Assembly: GCA_014218235.1 (NCBI GenBank)
Contig: CM024759.1
Coordinates: 7,704,712 to 7,768,711, forward strand
DNA length: 64,000 bases
Origin: Colocasia esculenta
Taxonomy: Eukaryota; Streptophyta; Magnoliopsida; Alismatales; Araceae
Reading direction: 5' to 3'
Notes under the pieces: model-generated
The model's input: only the letters and a program-made list of their open reading frames with translations
Databases searched by the model: none
What the model was told of the DNA's origin: nothing
Translations under genes and position numbers: made by a program
Part shown: positions 45,601 to 57,559 of the stretch, in pieces
Position numbering within the stretch: the first letter of the stretch is position 1
How the letters are laid out: every line of letters begins with the position of its first letter

Positions 45601-46194
45601 CCATTCGATCTCACACTTAGCTGATTTTTACTCTATTCATCTGTAAACTATTCAAAATTAGTGTAGATATACTTCTTTTGTTAGAAAGAATTCATTTTGT
45701 TGTTTTTCAAAACATAAATGTGAACATACTCAATAAAGTTGGTCAAATCATGAATATATATATATATATAGTGCATGGCATAAGCCTATTTTGTCATCAT
45801 TAAAACCATTTAATCATTAAAGTAATTTTGTCATTATCAACACATTCATAATTAAATAGAGTATGATTATATTGTACAAATAAATTAGATTAGGAATACA
45901 TGCTCACAACAATTCTTCCCATTTTTGTTGATGATAAAACTTATGAATGATTTGACAATAAATCAAACTAGATTCCTAATCACACATAATATCTATTGCA
46001 AGTTGTCTAATGCTCTCCCTCAATAGGTGATCTCTCCCCATGTAAGTTTTCTCCTTATTCTCCCCTTTGTATTGCTTCTTAAACATCTTATTTTTTAATT
46101 ATTCTCCCCCTTTTTATCATTAGCAAAAAGGGTTGCAGATAAAAGAAAATGTAGAAGGGATAGAGACAAAAAGTAATTGCAAAAGGAAAAGATG

Positions 46195-46990
46195 AAGTTG
46201 GGAATTGATGAAAGAAAATGAAAAACTTCAAAAGGAGGTAACTAAAAGACAAGAAGCTTTGGAGAAATTTGTCAGTGGGCTTTGTTAGGAATAAAAGTGA
46301 ATTTTAACAAAGAAGGTTTAGGTTTCAATCCCACAAAGAAAAAAGAAATTGGATTGAAAACAATCACATTTATTTTCTCAACAAACATAAAAGCCTCTTC
46401 ATCTAAAGCCAAACACAATGAAAGAAAATTTCAGAGAAATGAGCAAAAGAAAGATGTCAGAAATTTTGAAAATGAAAAATCGAAAGGAAAGGGCAAGTTC
46501 AACACTAAATATAGAGGAAGTCGATTTTGCTCAAACAAAAAGACTAATCATAGTCAAGTGCATCGACAGCCTATGTATACCAGGTCAATACAGATGTCCC
46601 ACTAGAACAAATTTTGGCAACCACATGATTGGGAAGGTCGACACACCTCATATGGCAAGTTGACACTCCCATTTTCCAGAACCCAGGATATGTCTGGATG
46701 GACTTGGACAGGTCGACACAACCCCTTAAGAATGTCGACACATCCTCAACTCCAAGTGGTTCAGTGGTCATGATTTCTCAAGGATCTTTCATAGGGGCAA
46801 CAAAAGTAAATCTAAAGGCAACTTTACAAATGTGAAAAAGAACAATGATCCAAAACCATTTGGGAACAAGAAAAAGAATGAAAAACAAAGTAAAGTAAAA
46901 AAACAACACTAATTCAACAATAAAAAGGCAAGCATGGATTCTAAAGAGTCTGTTGTCATGTGCTTTTGAATTAGGCAATTTGAGGGGACC
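46195..46990 (+). pseudogene. gag C-terminal remnant (Sirevirus-like)
   Basis: Frames here carry ENEKLQKEVTKRQEALEKF (about 46205-46270), a coiled-coil-like segment typical of Sirevirus gag, then a Lys/Asn/Gly-rich basic stretch (NEKSKGKGKFNTKYRGSR, about 46470-46525). Several stops and phase changes follow. TCGACAC-type words recur at about 46640-46745. No intact zinc knuckle was seen. Confidence 0.6.
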
Positions 46991-47027
46991 CAAATGTACT
47001 TGGGTTGCAAAGATTCTCTTTTAAAAT

Positions 47028-47300
47028 GTGTTGCATGTATGTGTTACAGCCAGAAACAACAAGTGGTATCTTGACAGTGGCTGTTCAAGGCATATGACAG
47101 GAGACAAGAATAGATTCTATTTGTTGACTGATAAGAAAGCTGGTCATCTAACTTTCGGAGGAAATAATAAAGGCAAAATTGTTGGATCAGGTAAAGTAGG
47201 TAAGAATCTTTCTAATTCTATTGGTGATGTACTCCTAGTGGAAGGATTGGGATACAACCTACTAAGCATAAGTCAACTCTGTGACAAAGGACATAAGTAA
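47028..47300 (+). pseudogene. Copia protease
   Basis: WYLDSGCSRHMTGDKNRF gives the D-S-G aspartic protease site and the C-x-H-M of plant copia elements. The domain continues through LTFGGNNKGKIVGSGK and LLSISQLCDKGHK to a stop at 47300. It would process the gag-pol polyprotein. The open frame starts at 47028 within a larger broken polyprotein. Confidence 0.88.
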
Positions 47301-47377
47301 TTTTTGACTCTCTTGTTTGTACCATCTTTGAACCAAATTCAGATTCTGTCAAATTTAATGGTAAGAGAGTTAATAAT

Positions 47378-48439
47378 GTGTGCATAGTTGACTTAGATAA
47401 TCCTGAAAATGATAATCTATGTCTTACTGCTAACAAGATTGATCTTGCATGTCTTTGGCATCGTAGACTAGGCCATGCTAGCTACAATATGCTGCACAAA
47501 CTGGTTAAATTCAATATGGTTAAAGGACTACCAGAAATCTCCTTTAAGCAAAATAACAAGATTTGTGAAGCATGCACTCAAGATAAGCAAACAAGAAAAT
47601 CCTTCAAAAGTAGATCTAAAAGTCAATCTTCCAAATCTTTTGAACTCATTCACATGAATCTGTTTGGACCCACTAGGACTAATAGTCTTAATGGAAAAAG
47701 GTTTGGATTTGTGCTTGTTGATGACTTTTCAAGATTTACTTGAGTATTCTTTCTTGCTCACAAAAGTGATGCCTTCATGGTTTTTTTGAAATTTTATAAG
47801 AAAATCTTGCAAGAGGGAAAATTTAAGATTATTTCAATAATGTCTGACCATGGTGGTGAGTTTGAGAATACTGACTTTGAAAATATTTGAAGGGAAGAAG
47901 GAATTACTCATAAATTCTCATCACCCAGAACTCCAGAATAAAATAGAGTGGTGGAAAGACGAAACCAAACTTTGGTAGAAATGGCAAGAACCATGCTGGT
48001 GGAAAGTGGTTTGCCCAGAAAATTTTAGGCAGAAGTTGTTAATATCTCATGCTACATTATAAACTGTGCAATGGTAAGGCCTGTAAGCAAAATGACTCCA
48101 TATAAACTTCTAAAACGTAAGAAACCTTCCATTGCCTATTTTAGAGTGTTTGGAACAAAATGTTTCATTTAAAACAATAACAAATGTGATTTGGATAAAT
48201 TTGAACCCAAAAGTGAGTTAGGTAATTTTCTTGGTTACTCAAATCACTCAAGAGCTTATAGAGTCATGAATGTCAAAAATCAAACTGTTGAAGAATCCCT
48301 TCATATAACTTTTGATGAATTTAATGATGACATTTGCAGGGAAGAAAATGATGGGGAATTCCTGGAGAAGAAAGAACAGAACAACCAACAAGGAGAAGGA
48401 TCAAGTGCAAATGAGAATCAAGTTGAGGATGATAAGTAA
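47378..48439 (+). pseudogene. Copia integrase
   Basis: The GAG-pre-integrase segment LWHRRLGHASYNMLHKLVKF and the zinc-binding CEACTQDKQ come first. The core begins at about 47640 (FELIHMNLFGPTRTNSLNGK, where the expected first catalytic Asp is Asn, then FVLVDDFSRFT). A TGA stop at 47741-47743 interrupts the core. Beyond it lie IISIMSDHGGEFENTDFE and NRVVERRNQTLVEMARTM, with further stops. The segment at 48191-48439 (GNFLGYSNHSRAYRV) is the end of the integrase module and its acidic linker. Confidence 0.88.
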
Positions 48440-48469
48440 GGGACTTCAACTATCAATGAAGGTAGAGAT

Positions 48470-49245
48470 CTACTAAATATCAGAATGCTCAGAGACCATC
48501 CTCAAGACAACATAATTGGTAATTTGCTTGATCTACCTAGAACAAGGTCACACTTTAAACTTATTGATGAAATGGATCAAATGACCCTTGTCTCACAAAA
48601 TGGAGCCCAAAATTGTCAAAGATGCATTAACAGATAATTTTTGAATTAATTCTATGTAAGAGGAATTAAATCAATTTGAAAGAAACAAAGTGTGACATTT
48701 GGTTTCAAGACCCTCTTCACATAGTGTTATTAGAACTAAATGGGTCTTCAGGAATAAAACTAGTGAACATGGCAAGATAATAAGGAACAAGGCTAGGCTA
48801 GTTGCAAAATGCTATAACTAAGAATTTGGAATTGACTTTGAAGAGTCTTTTGCTTCTATAGCTAGGCTTGAAGCAATAAGAATTTTACTTTCTTTTGCAA
48901 GTGCACACAACATCAAACTTCAACAAATGGATGTAAAAAATGCCTTTTTGAATGGGTAAATAAAAGAAAAAGTTTTTGTAGAACAACCACCTGGCTTTGA
49001 GTGTTCAGACTTTCCTAACCATGTTTCAAGCTTGACAAGGCACTCTATGGACTTAAAGCAAGCTTCTAGAGCATGGTACGACAAGTTGAGTTCCTTTCTC
49101 ACAGGTAAAGGTTACACATGAGGTAATGTTGACCAAACTCTCTTAATCAAAGTACAAAATGATGACATCCTAATTGTTCAAATTTACGTTGATGATATAA
49201 CTTTTGGTTTAACAAAAACCTTTCTGTGTAAAGAATTTGCAAAAC
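48470..49245 (+). pseudogene. Copia reverse transcriptase, heavily broken
   Basis: Short blocks in alternating phases match copia RT: the KHPIIGNL-like start (LRDHPQDNIIGNLLD) near 48490, then WVFRNKTSEHGKI, then VKNAFLNG near 48930. The YGLKQASRAW region is at about 49045 and the YVDD box (IYVDDITFG) at about 49185. At least eight stops or shifts interrupt it. Confidence 0.8.
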
Positions 49246-49247
49246 TT

Positions 49248-50060
49248 ATGACCAATGAGTTTGAGATGAGTCTAATGGGAGAACTGAAATTCTTCCTTGG
49301 CTTACAGGTCAATCAATCCTCAAAAAGTGTTTTCATCAACCAATCAAAGTACATAATGGATTTTCTAAAGAAATACACACTGGAAAATTCAAAGACAATG
49401 GCAACTCTAATGAGCACCACTGTAAGTCTTGATGCAGATCTAAAAGGTAAAATGGTAGATGCAAAAATCTATAGAGGTATGATTGGATCCTTACTATATC
49501 TTACTGCATCTAGACCTGATATTCAATTTGCAATGTGCATGTGTGCTCAATTTCAAGCTAGTCTTAGAGAATCCCACATGAGTGCTGTGAAAAGAATCTT
49601 TAGATATCTTGTAAGAACTCATGACTTGGGTTTATGGTATACTGCACCCTGTGATTATAAGCTGATTTCTTATACTAATGCAGACTATGCTGGTTGTAAG
49701 TTAGATAGAAAAAGTACTAGTGGCTATTGCTAGTTTTTTGGAGGGTGTCTAGTCTCTTGGGCTTCCAAGAAACAACATTCAGTTGCACTCTCAACTGCAG
49801 AAGTAGAGTATGTGGATGCAGAGAGCTGTGGAACTCAAGTGTTGTGAATTAAACACCAGCTTTAAGACTACCAAGTAGATCTTGGATGTGTCTCAATACT
49901 GTGTGATAACACTAGTGCTATTAATCTAGCAAAAAATTCAATACACCACTCTAAATAAGGCACCACTTCTTGAGAGATAAAGTTAGCAAAAAATGTTTTG
50001 AACTATATTAACAACTTGTTGACATTTTTATCAAACCTCTTTGTGCTGATAGATTTACTT
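49248..50060 (+). pseudogene. Copia RT end and RNase H
   Basis: The first part is open to 49733: MSLMGELKFFLGLQVNQS, then RGMIGSLLYLTASRPDIQFA, then the RNase H start SYTNADYAGCKLDRKSTSGY. The usual Asp-Ala-Asp has Asn at the first position. After the stop, SWASKKQHSVALSTAEVEYV and CDNTSAINLAKN continue RNase H with further stops. The order RT then RNase H with integrase upstream is diagnostic of Ty1/copia. Confidence 0.88.
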
Positions 50061-51744
50061 CTTTAATAAGAGAATTAGGTTTGTGTAAAATTGATGATTG
50101 TTTGTTTGATTGAAAATAAAGTGGATAAATATGAACATACAATAAAGCTTGTTCAATTTGTTGAGTTGTTGTTTGTTAAATACACTTGCTTTGACATTCT
50201 TTGTGAGAGGAAGTTACAGTTCAAATTTGCAAATTCATCAGCATGGTGGTTGCTAAGCAGTTGTCAACAATAAGGGATTGTAAAACATTGATTAAAGTGG
50301 AATGATGAGGGTCTTGCTGTGCAGTGGCTCAAAAGGCAAAAAACGTTTAGAAGAAGAATTAATCTTGTGATCTCTCAAACCCTTCTGAATCTTTCAACCT
50401 TGTGTCAATCATAATCACTCCAATTAGTCACGATTCCTTCATTCTTTATCATTCAAATTTATTGAAGGAAGACATGCAATCAAGATGTATGTTGACTGTG
50501 GGCATATTCTCAGGGGGAGTTAAAGACTTTACTCTTTCTTCTTTAAAATCCTTGAAATCAAATAGTGGTCTGAAGCTTATAAACTTGCAAGTTTGATTGC
50601 TAAAACTCAATAAAAATTGCCATGGAATGAATATTAAATAGCTTATAAGACATTGCCAAAAAATTTTCCTCATTTTGAAAATGGAAACTAATAAGAAACC
50701 TCTACTTGATAATTGTTAATTAATATTGTCTTTAAACACTTTATGTCTTGTGGAAAAGTGCCAACCAATGTTTCTTATTGAAAAATGTTTTTGGTAGAGC
50801 AATGCTTGACTTTGAGAAACTACAAGATCTCACAAAAAGTGAGAAGATTTGCATGTCATGATAAGTCAAGTCAACTCTGCACAAAAAGGGGTTAAGAAAA
50901 ACATTTTGTTGTAAACCTGAGTAACTGGGAATTCAGGCACCTAACCAACGTGCTTTCTCATGTCAAAAAGTTTACATAAAAACCCTTGTGGCAAAATGAT
51001 TAACTAACTAAAGTAATCAAGGACTCCGGTGTCTAAACAACATGTGTCCTCACATGAAAAGGTTAAGTTAAATCTAACTGCTCTTTATAATTTCTTGAAG
51101 AACTGTTGGTTAAGGAACCTCTTATTCCTTCAAGAATTGAAAATGTGTTTTTCCTTTCAATACTATTCACATTTCTTTTTAGAGGTTTTCTCATGAAATT
51201 GCTTAGTAAGTATGAAGAAAGGTTCAGAATGTCTTATTCTCTATTTTATATGCATCATGGTCAGCTTTGATGATTATAATCTTCGAACCTCTATGTATTG
51301 AGAAATAGGTGAGCATTTAAGGACGATAGAGTAACTTCTTTAATTCCATAAAATGTCTTGAAAATCAACTACAGATAACATTCATCATACTTGATTGTCT
51401 TAAATATCAAATTTCTCTTTTCAGGTCGACACACATCTGTTCTTGCATCGACACTAGTCCACCCGCCTTCATTCAAATCAACTAGCACCTTTTCATGAAC
51501 CGTCGGTTCACAACTCCTTTTTAGGGGCAAGGTCGACCTTCAGAACCTTTTCACCTCAACACATCTGCCCGTTTGCCCTTGCGTCTTCACATCTCTCTCA
51601 TCGTACGTAGTGGAACCCTGCTTTCCGATGCTCGCATCTCCTTCCTTTCACAATCTTTTAGTAAGCTTCCTGTTGTCATCTTCATACCTATTTGCCTTCA
51701 AATCATTTCAACATTTTTTTTCTCCCACTTCCTCTCTAGTTGAA
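50061..51744 (+). other. Sirevirus region between pol and ORF3
   Basis: About 1.7 kb without a supported domain. Small open frames such as 50402-50596 carry no motif. GTCGAC-type words occur at about 51420-51545. Sireviruses can have a spacer here. Confidence 0.45.
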
Positions 51745-53108
51745 ATGGCTCCAAAGATGCATGTTCGAAGGGGGAGCAAATCGAGGGCTTCTGAGGTTGT
51801 GATACGATAGAAATCATAAGGTCAACTGGAAGCATCTCACAAGACCACTCCACAAAAGAGAAAAGGAACAGTCTATTCAATGAGCAGCCGTTGGTTCACT
51901 CATCCTAGGGCTGCTAAAGAAAATGTTTTTTTTTTCAAATGTACCAAAACCACTGAGTTTGTGTCACTGAGCAGTTCTGATAATGAAGAATCCTCAACCT
52001 CTGCTACCCAGGGTTCTGCAGAATCATCTAAAAATCATCAAGGTGAAGCTTCTGGCACAGTAGTTGTAGTAGACCATAGCACTGAAGAAACTAGGCCAGC
52101 CCAGCCAAGTAAAGCATTTGACAGTGCAGAGAATGATGATACCTCCAGAGAGAATCAGTCAAAATCCAATGCATCACAACAGCGTTAATCTCCAGCTGCA
52201 CAAAGGGAAACTGTAGAACAATAAGAAAATAGTGGTGATTCACAATCTAAAAACGCAGCACCTACTAATGCACAAGAACAAACATCAAGTGCAAGCAGTG
52301 AAGAAAGTGATGCCACTCCAATTCCAAAAAAAGTTGAAAAGAGGCAGATTCTCAAGCCAAGAGCAGTGAATGTGAATGATGCTGGATTATTAATAGTTTT
52401 TCCTGAACTCATTGAACTATTTGAGTGTCAAGATTGGATAAGGTGTTTAAGTGAGCACAAGGTCTATTATCCTAGACTTGTCCAGAAATTTTATGTCAAT
52501 TTGTCAAGCACCAACAACACTCTGAAGTCTGAAGTCAAAGGACAACAAATCAAGCTGAATTTGCGACTAGTTGGTAAGGCCTTATGCATTCCTACTTCAG
52601 GACAATGCTTCAGCAAGTACAAGTTAGATGTGTTTGAAGCTTTTTCTGTATTCACTGGATTAGAAATTAATAGAGAAGATAAGAATCAGTCAAAGGTATC
52701 AACACTCAATGCAAATAAGTTTCCTCCCTTGCATAGGATTCTACATCACATTTAACAACAATTTGAACTCCACAAGGAGGAGGGAGAAGCAGAGTTACAA
52801 ACATTTAGAGATTCATTCTTTACTGTTTGTTGAAGAAAGTAATGATAAACCTGGCAGAAGTGATCCTCCATATCATTCAAGAGACTACCAGACCTGAGCT
52901 GAGAAGAGGTCTTCCTTATGCTGCACACATCACTACAATATTCAAAGAAGTAGGTATTGAGTTGGAATCTGAAGAGAGTCAAACAATTCCAAAGTATAAC
53001 ACATACTGTCTGAACAATCTCATGAAATTCAAGTTGGAGGGTGACAAGCTTGTTAGAGGACCACCTTCTCTTCAACCTCCACAAGAAGGTGTTCAACCGT
53101 TACCTTAA
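51745..53108 (+). pseudogene. Third ORF of the Sirevirus (env-like/plant transposon protein)
   Basis: A reading phase is recognisable from ATG at 51745, through stops at 51808, 51820 and 52186 and others, to about 52755, then a shifted phase from 52827 to 53108. The N-terminal third is basic then Ser/Glu-rich (SLSSSDNEESSTSATQGSAE). The middle is a conserved-looking block: FPELIELFECQDWIRCLSEH, YYPRLVQKFYVNLSS, GKALCIPTSGQCF. That block resembles the putative plant transposon protein domain seen in env-like ORFs of Sireviruses. No signal peptide or clear membrane segment is evident, so a true envelope role is not supported. It is disrupted and non-functional. Confidence 0.65.
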
Positions 53109-53111
53109 ACC

Positions 53112-54549
53112 ATGGAAGGTAGGATCGGAATCGGGATCGGGATCGACCAGGCTCGTCGATCCGATCCTGGATCGGATCGGATCGCAAGATCCCATGGATC
53201 CAAGGGAAGTCTGGCCGATCCTGGATCGGCCAGTTTATAAAATGGTTTTTTTTGGGGAAAAAATTCAAGAAAATTCAGGAAAAAATAGAAAAAAAATAGC
53301 AAAAATGAGGGAAAATCTGATAAATTGAAAGAACTAATATTTTCATAAAAAACCAATCATACATGCATTCATAATATATGAAACATAAGATTTTGTGTAT
53401 TATTACTACTATAATAATACAAGAAAAGTATAAAATATTAAAGACTTAGTGTATTATTGACCTGAATACCATTTAAGTAAATGTTAAAATTTATAGTTTC
53501 ATTTATTTAAGATATTACATGTAAATAAAGAAATATCCCCCATTTGAATCCAATAAAAATATCAAAAAATCCCATCTCTTACTAATAAAAAGTCAACTCT
53601 CCCATCCAAGAAGAAAATCGTAATTTTTGTGATTTTATCAAAGTAGCAACTTTCTAATCTCTCATAATTTGACATATTTAAAATTTTATAATTCAAATAA
53701 GCCTAATAAAATACTAAAAATCTAAAGTCCAACAAAAAAAAAATCAAACGTGCATATGACTTCTCCAAGAAGCCGATCTCTTACTGACAGCACTAAGTCT
53801 ACTTGAGACCTCTTAGGATTTGGTCAAACTAAGCTATCATCACCCAAACTCATGAGTGTCATGAGTTGGGTGATGGTAGCTCAATTTGACCAAATTCTGA
53901 GAGGTTTGGATGATGATAACTTAAGTTTGACCAAATCTTGAGAAGCAGATTAAGTGTTGTCAGTAGGAGAGTGGCTCCATTGGAAAAGTCACATGCACGT
54001 TTGACTTTTTTTACCGGACTTTGAATTTTTAGTGTTCCATGTGGTTTATTTGAATTATCAAATTTTAGATAAGCTAAATTACGAGAGATTAGAAAGTTAG
54101 CATTTCGCTAAAATCACCAAAATCACGATTTTCTTCTTCGATGGGAGAGTTGACTTTTTATTGGTAAGAGATATAATTTTTTTGATATTTTTATTAGATT
54201 CAAATGGGGGGTACTTCCTTATTTACATGTAATATCTTAAGTAAATGAAACTACAAATACTAACATTTACTTAAATGATATTCAGGTAAACAAGGGGATC
54301 CTGACAACCCTGCCTGAAGAGGATCCTGAAGGTAGCCTGAGGGAATCGACCTGAATCAGTCTGGATCGGCCTGGATCAGTCTAGAATCGGTCGATCCTTG
54401 CTTGATCCAGTCGATCCAACTCGATTCTGGCTGATCCAGCTGGAAGTTTGCCGATTCAGGGACTCCCCCCCCATAATCGGATCCATAGCCCTCGATCCGA
54501 TCCAGGATCGACCGATTCTGGGTCGATCCTGGCGATTTTGCCTTCCATG
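53112..54549. mobile_element. GATCGG-rich inverted-repeat element
   Basis: The ends are inverted: CATGGAAGGTAGGATCGG at the left and, on the other strand, CATGGAAGGCAAAATCGCC at the right. Both flanks are filled with GATCGG, CGATCC and CTGGATCGG words (53120-53235 and 54330-54540). The middle is an approximately 830-bp palindrome. It encodes nothing. The ends suggest a non-autonomous DNA transposon, but I see no TSD, so the superfamily is open. It lies directly after the Sirevirus ORF3. Confidence 0.6.
53460..54287. repeat. Long palindrome with 3-base loop
   Basis: The left arm (53460-53855) and right arm (53859-54287) are inverted copies of about 400-430 bases with a GTG loop. Matched pairs include ACCTGAATA against TATTCAGGT at the ends, TTACATGTAAATAA against TTATTTACATGTAA, and CACCCAAACTCATGA against TCATGAGTTGGGTG at the centre. 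Small indels and substitutions separate the arms. It may be a separate foldback element inside the GATCGG-rich element. Confidence 0.85.
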
Positions 54550-56461
54550 ATTCAGTCCATAAAGAATTAAGTTTGATAAAAACTAAGTTTCATATCTAAA
54601 TTCAGAATTAAACTTTATATCTAAATTCAAAATTGAGCTTCATAATTAAGTTATACATTGAAGTTTAGAATTGAATCTCATATTTGAAATTGGAATGTAG
54701 TCTCAAATTAAGATTCAGAATTGAAATTTATAAATCAAATTCAGAATTCAATCCCACCTTTAAATTCGGAACTAAATTATTTATAATCAGATTTGAGCCT
54801 CACAATTTTAGAACTGAACCTTATATTTCAATTCAAATTTCAGATTCATATTTTTTTTAAAATGTAGATTTGAGATTCATATGTAAGATCAGAATTAAAG
54901 TTTTATATTTGAATTTAGAATTGGGTTTTATATTAGAATTCAAAATTAAGTTTCACATGTATATTAAAAGTCAATTCTCAAGTAATTCATGCACTAAATT
55001 TAGAATCAATTCTTAAGTAATATATGTACCAAGTCTTGACACACTTAAGAATGGAGGTCTAAATGATTCTACCTTTTAAGCCGAAACGATTCTACGAACA
55101 CCAAGTTTCTGAAACAAATCTACCTTAATCTTCCTTGAATGATTCTTCATTTTTTTCCACTGATTAACCCTAAGCATTCTTAATTATTTCTTGTTCTCAA
55201 CCCACTTATTAGCTCTGCATGGTCCTAAATCATTCTTACCTTTTAACTGATTATTTCTGAATGTCTTTAAATACTTCTCGACTTTCTCACTAATTAACCC
55301 AGATTGTTTCTGAATTAATTCTTCACTAGTCTGTCCATTGTACAAACTTGGTTGTTCCTAATTAATTCATATATCTTTTCATTGAATATCTGAATTACTC
55401 GTGATTAGTCCTGGTAAGGTTATTCCTGAATACTCTTAAATAATTCTGAAACCCTCCTGTTAAATACCTTGTACAGTCTTGAATCACTCTATCCATTTAG
55501 GTATAATTGGATCTATTCTGCAAATTCCCGTTATGTCAATTCTTGGTCTTACTATCCCTCAGAGTTCTGAATTGGTCTTTAAATTCTGGGTCATTTACAT
55601 GAATATATTCTGAAATGTCATAAAAGTGTTTGTTGAGGTCTCGGACCTCTCTTGAACTAATGTCATCTAGTGCCAAGGGGCCCTGGTCTGGTCCAGGAGG
55701 AGCACCCAAACACCTTTATTGGCCAGTTGGTAGGTAACAAAACAAATTAGGTGTTTGACATGACACTACTAAATGTGTGTTTGATTGTATGACTCATGAC
55801 AATTCACAATCGTGTGTGATGAGTTATTTGAATAAAAGTTCAGCCACTTTATGCATGAAATTACGTGGCTCTATTATTGAAACAAGGATATATGCTTGGC
55901 CTTCAATTACTTGATCATTTTAGCTCCTAATTCTGAAATTTAATTTTAAAATGCTATACAGATTTATAATTATGAATCCAGTTCTGAAAATGTCTATCTT
56001 TCTATCATGATTAGAATTGACCATCTCATGAGGCCCTTGTTGGGTACTTGCATATCTCACTCTTCATATTTTAATCATATCTGAAATACCTATTCTTTCA
56101 GCATGATTATCTCTCCTTCACCGTCTAATTTGGTTCTATTATAAGGGTAATTTCTACTGGGTAATTTTGCTCATTATGTTGTTCCCCACATTTTCGGGTA
56201 ATTTCCAAAGGCTAGAGTTTGAAATGCTAGAGCCACCTCTAATCAAGACCCAATAGGCATTACATGTTTTATTAATTTTATTTGATGGTCTTCCTTCCCA
56301 CTGCACAACTACAGCCCTGTAACCGTCAAAATTAATGTAAACACTTGCATAACATGAATTATGTATAACTATTTTTGATTAAAATAAAATTACAATAATT
56401 TATTTCATGAACCCTATGTGTTCTGGTATTTGCTGTCAGGCCCTGTTCTAGGGGTGTGACA
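54550..56461 (+). repeat. Probable LTR remnant ending at 56461
   Basis: The first 500 bases are a degenerate array of AATTCAGAATTGAA/TTTCATATTT words. The stretch ends CTAGGGGTGTGACA at 56448-56461, a typical 3' end of chromovirus LTRs. A block at 55680-55780 (GAGGAGCACCCAAACACC, then GTGTTTGACATGACAC) resembles 60625-60700 in the LTR downstream. No PBS follows 56461, so a solo LTR is most likely. The start was not located. Confidence 0.4.
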
Positions 56462-57559
56462 GAATTCTATCTGCAAATGAAAAGGTTATCATCCATCAAT
56501 TCTAAGCTTCATATGTGATTACCCACAAATGGAAGAATACCATAAGAGAACTCAAAAGCAGAAAGAAACAAAATCAAGTGATATTTGCACAGAATTTTTT
56601 TTATAAAAAACAATGGCCTTGAACATTAATACAAGCATGCCATGGTGAAGTTCATTCCATTGCAATGTTACTTGATAACAAAGGAAGCTCTCAAAATAAT
56701 ATAGTTTCAGGAAATCAAGAAGCATAGGGATGATTGACTTAATCTTAGCTGTCTGGAACCGCTCTATGCCAACTTTAATCACTCTCCCATCCAACGACTG
56801 ATTTGACAAATGCAAAATTTAAGTGGAGAAGTCAATTCGAGAATTATGTCAAGCACAAATAATATATTAATATTATATGGTATTGATCCCCAATAGCTAA
56901 CCAGTAGCCTGCATCCCTCATATAATTTTCTCTTCATCCCTAGGAAGCTATACTTCTATATCTTTGTATTTGTTGAAATATTGAGTATCAATTGCATAAC
57001 CAATAATGAAATCCAGTCACATGCATTGCCTAGGTTCCATGTTTTCCTTCCTGGTATTGGAATTTGGAGGTTCATATTATTTGTTACTCATCCTTATATT
57101 TAGATGTTCTTACAGTGTAGAAAATTATGTTTTTGTTCTTTGCAGTCATGGTCTTAATTAACATGTGATCTCTTTTTTTTTTTACGCAGGTCCAAACTTC
57201 AATGTTCTTCACATACATATACTTGTGTTACAATTCACATTTCAAAAAAAAAAAAACTCCACATACAGACAACACTCTAAATCACCACTCCTACACTTAG
57301 AACATAGGAAAATACTGAAAAATTACTAAAATTTAAGATAAAGGACTATTCCACCAAAGAATCCTCGATTTTGACTTTTATCAAAAATATTTTTAAAAAA
57401 TCCAAAATCAAAGATTTGGTTTTCCACCAGCCTCTGAGACAAGTTATTTCAAAATCGGAAGATTTCATGGAGCACCTAGGCAGCCTAATAAGGATTTAAT
57501 GGAGGAAAATAGAATCCTACTAAGAAAAGGGTACATGTTACAGAGCTCTCAATCGGTGT
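56462..57559. other. Intergenic, nothing recognised
   Basis: About 1.1 kb with no supported gene or element. The open frame on the minus strand at 56552-56815 has no motif. Confidence 0.4.

Larger units (their letters stand above)
43560..45780 (+). repeat. Probable Copia LTR-like remnant upstream of the Sirevirus
   Basis: The text CACCCTAGAGGGGGGGGGAG followed by GTGAATATATAGGGTG, with the stretch to about 43880, resembles the U3 part of plant Copia LTRs. A cluster of TTCGACT/AGTCGAA words lies at 45240-45600. The Sirevirus-like gag remnant begins about 400 bases further on, so this may be its 5' LTR. The LTR start, end and PBS could not be fixed, and a CACTA-like fragment (43976-44213) interrupts it. 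Confidence 0.35.
46195..53108 (+). mobile_element. Sirevirus-like Ty1/copia element (truncated, decayed)
   Basis: The plus-strand order is gag end, protease, integrase, RT, RNase H, a non-coding gap, then a third ORF. Integrase before RT defines Ty1/copia. The extra ORF after RNase H, and the gag-protease junction KWYLDSGCSRHMTGDK, point to the Sirevirus group. The 5' part of gag is missing or unrecognisable, and no 3' LTR is visible: the element stops at a GATCGG-rich inverted-repeat element at 53112. Many in-frame stops show it is inactive. Confidence 0.85.

Noticed and set aside
52752..53096. Minus-strand 114-residue ORF
   Set aside because: It is antisense to the Sirevirus third ORF and has no motif of its own.
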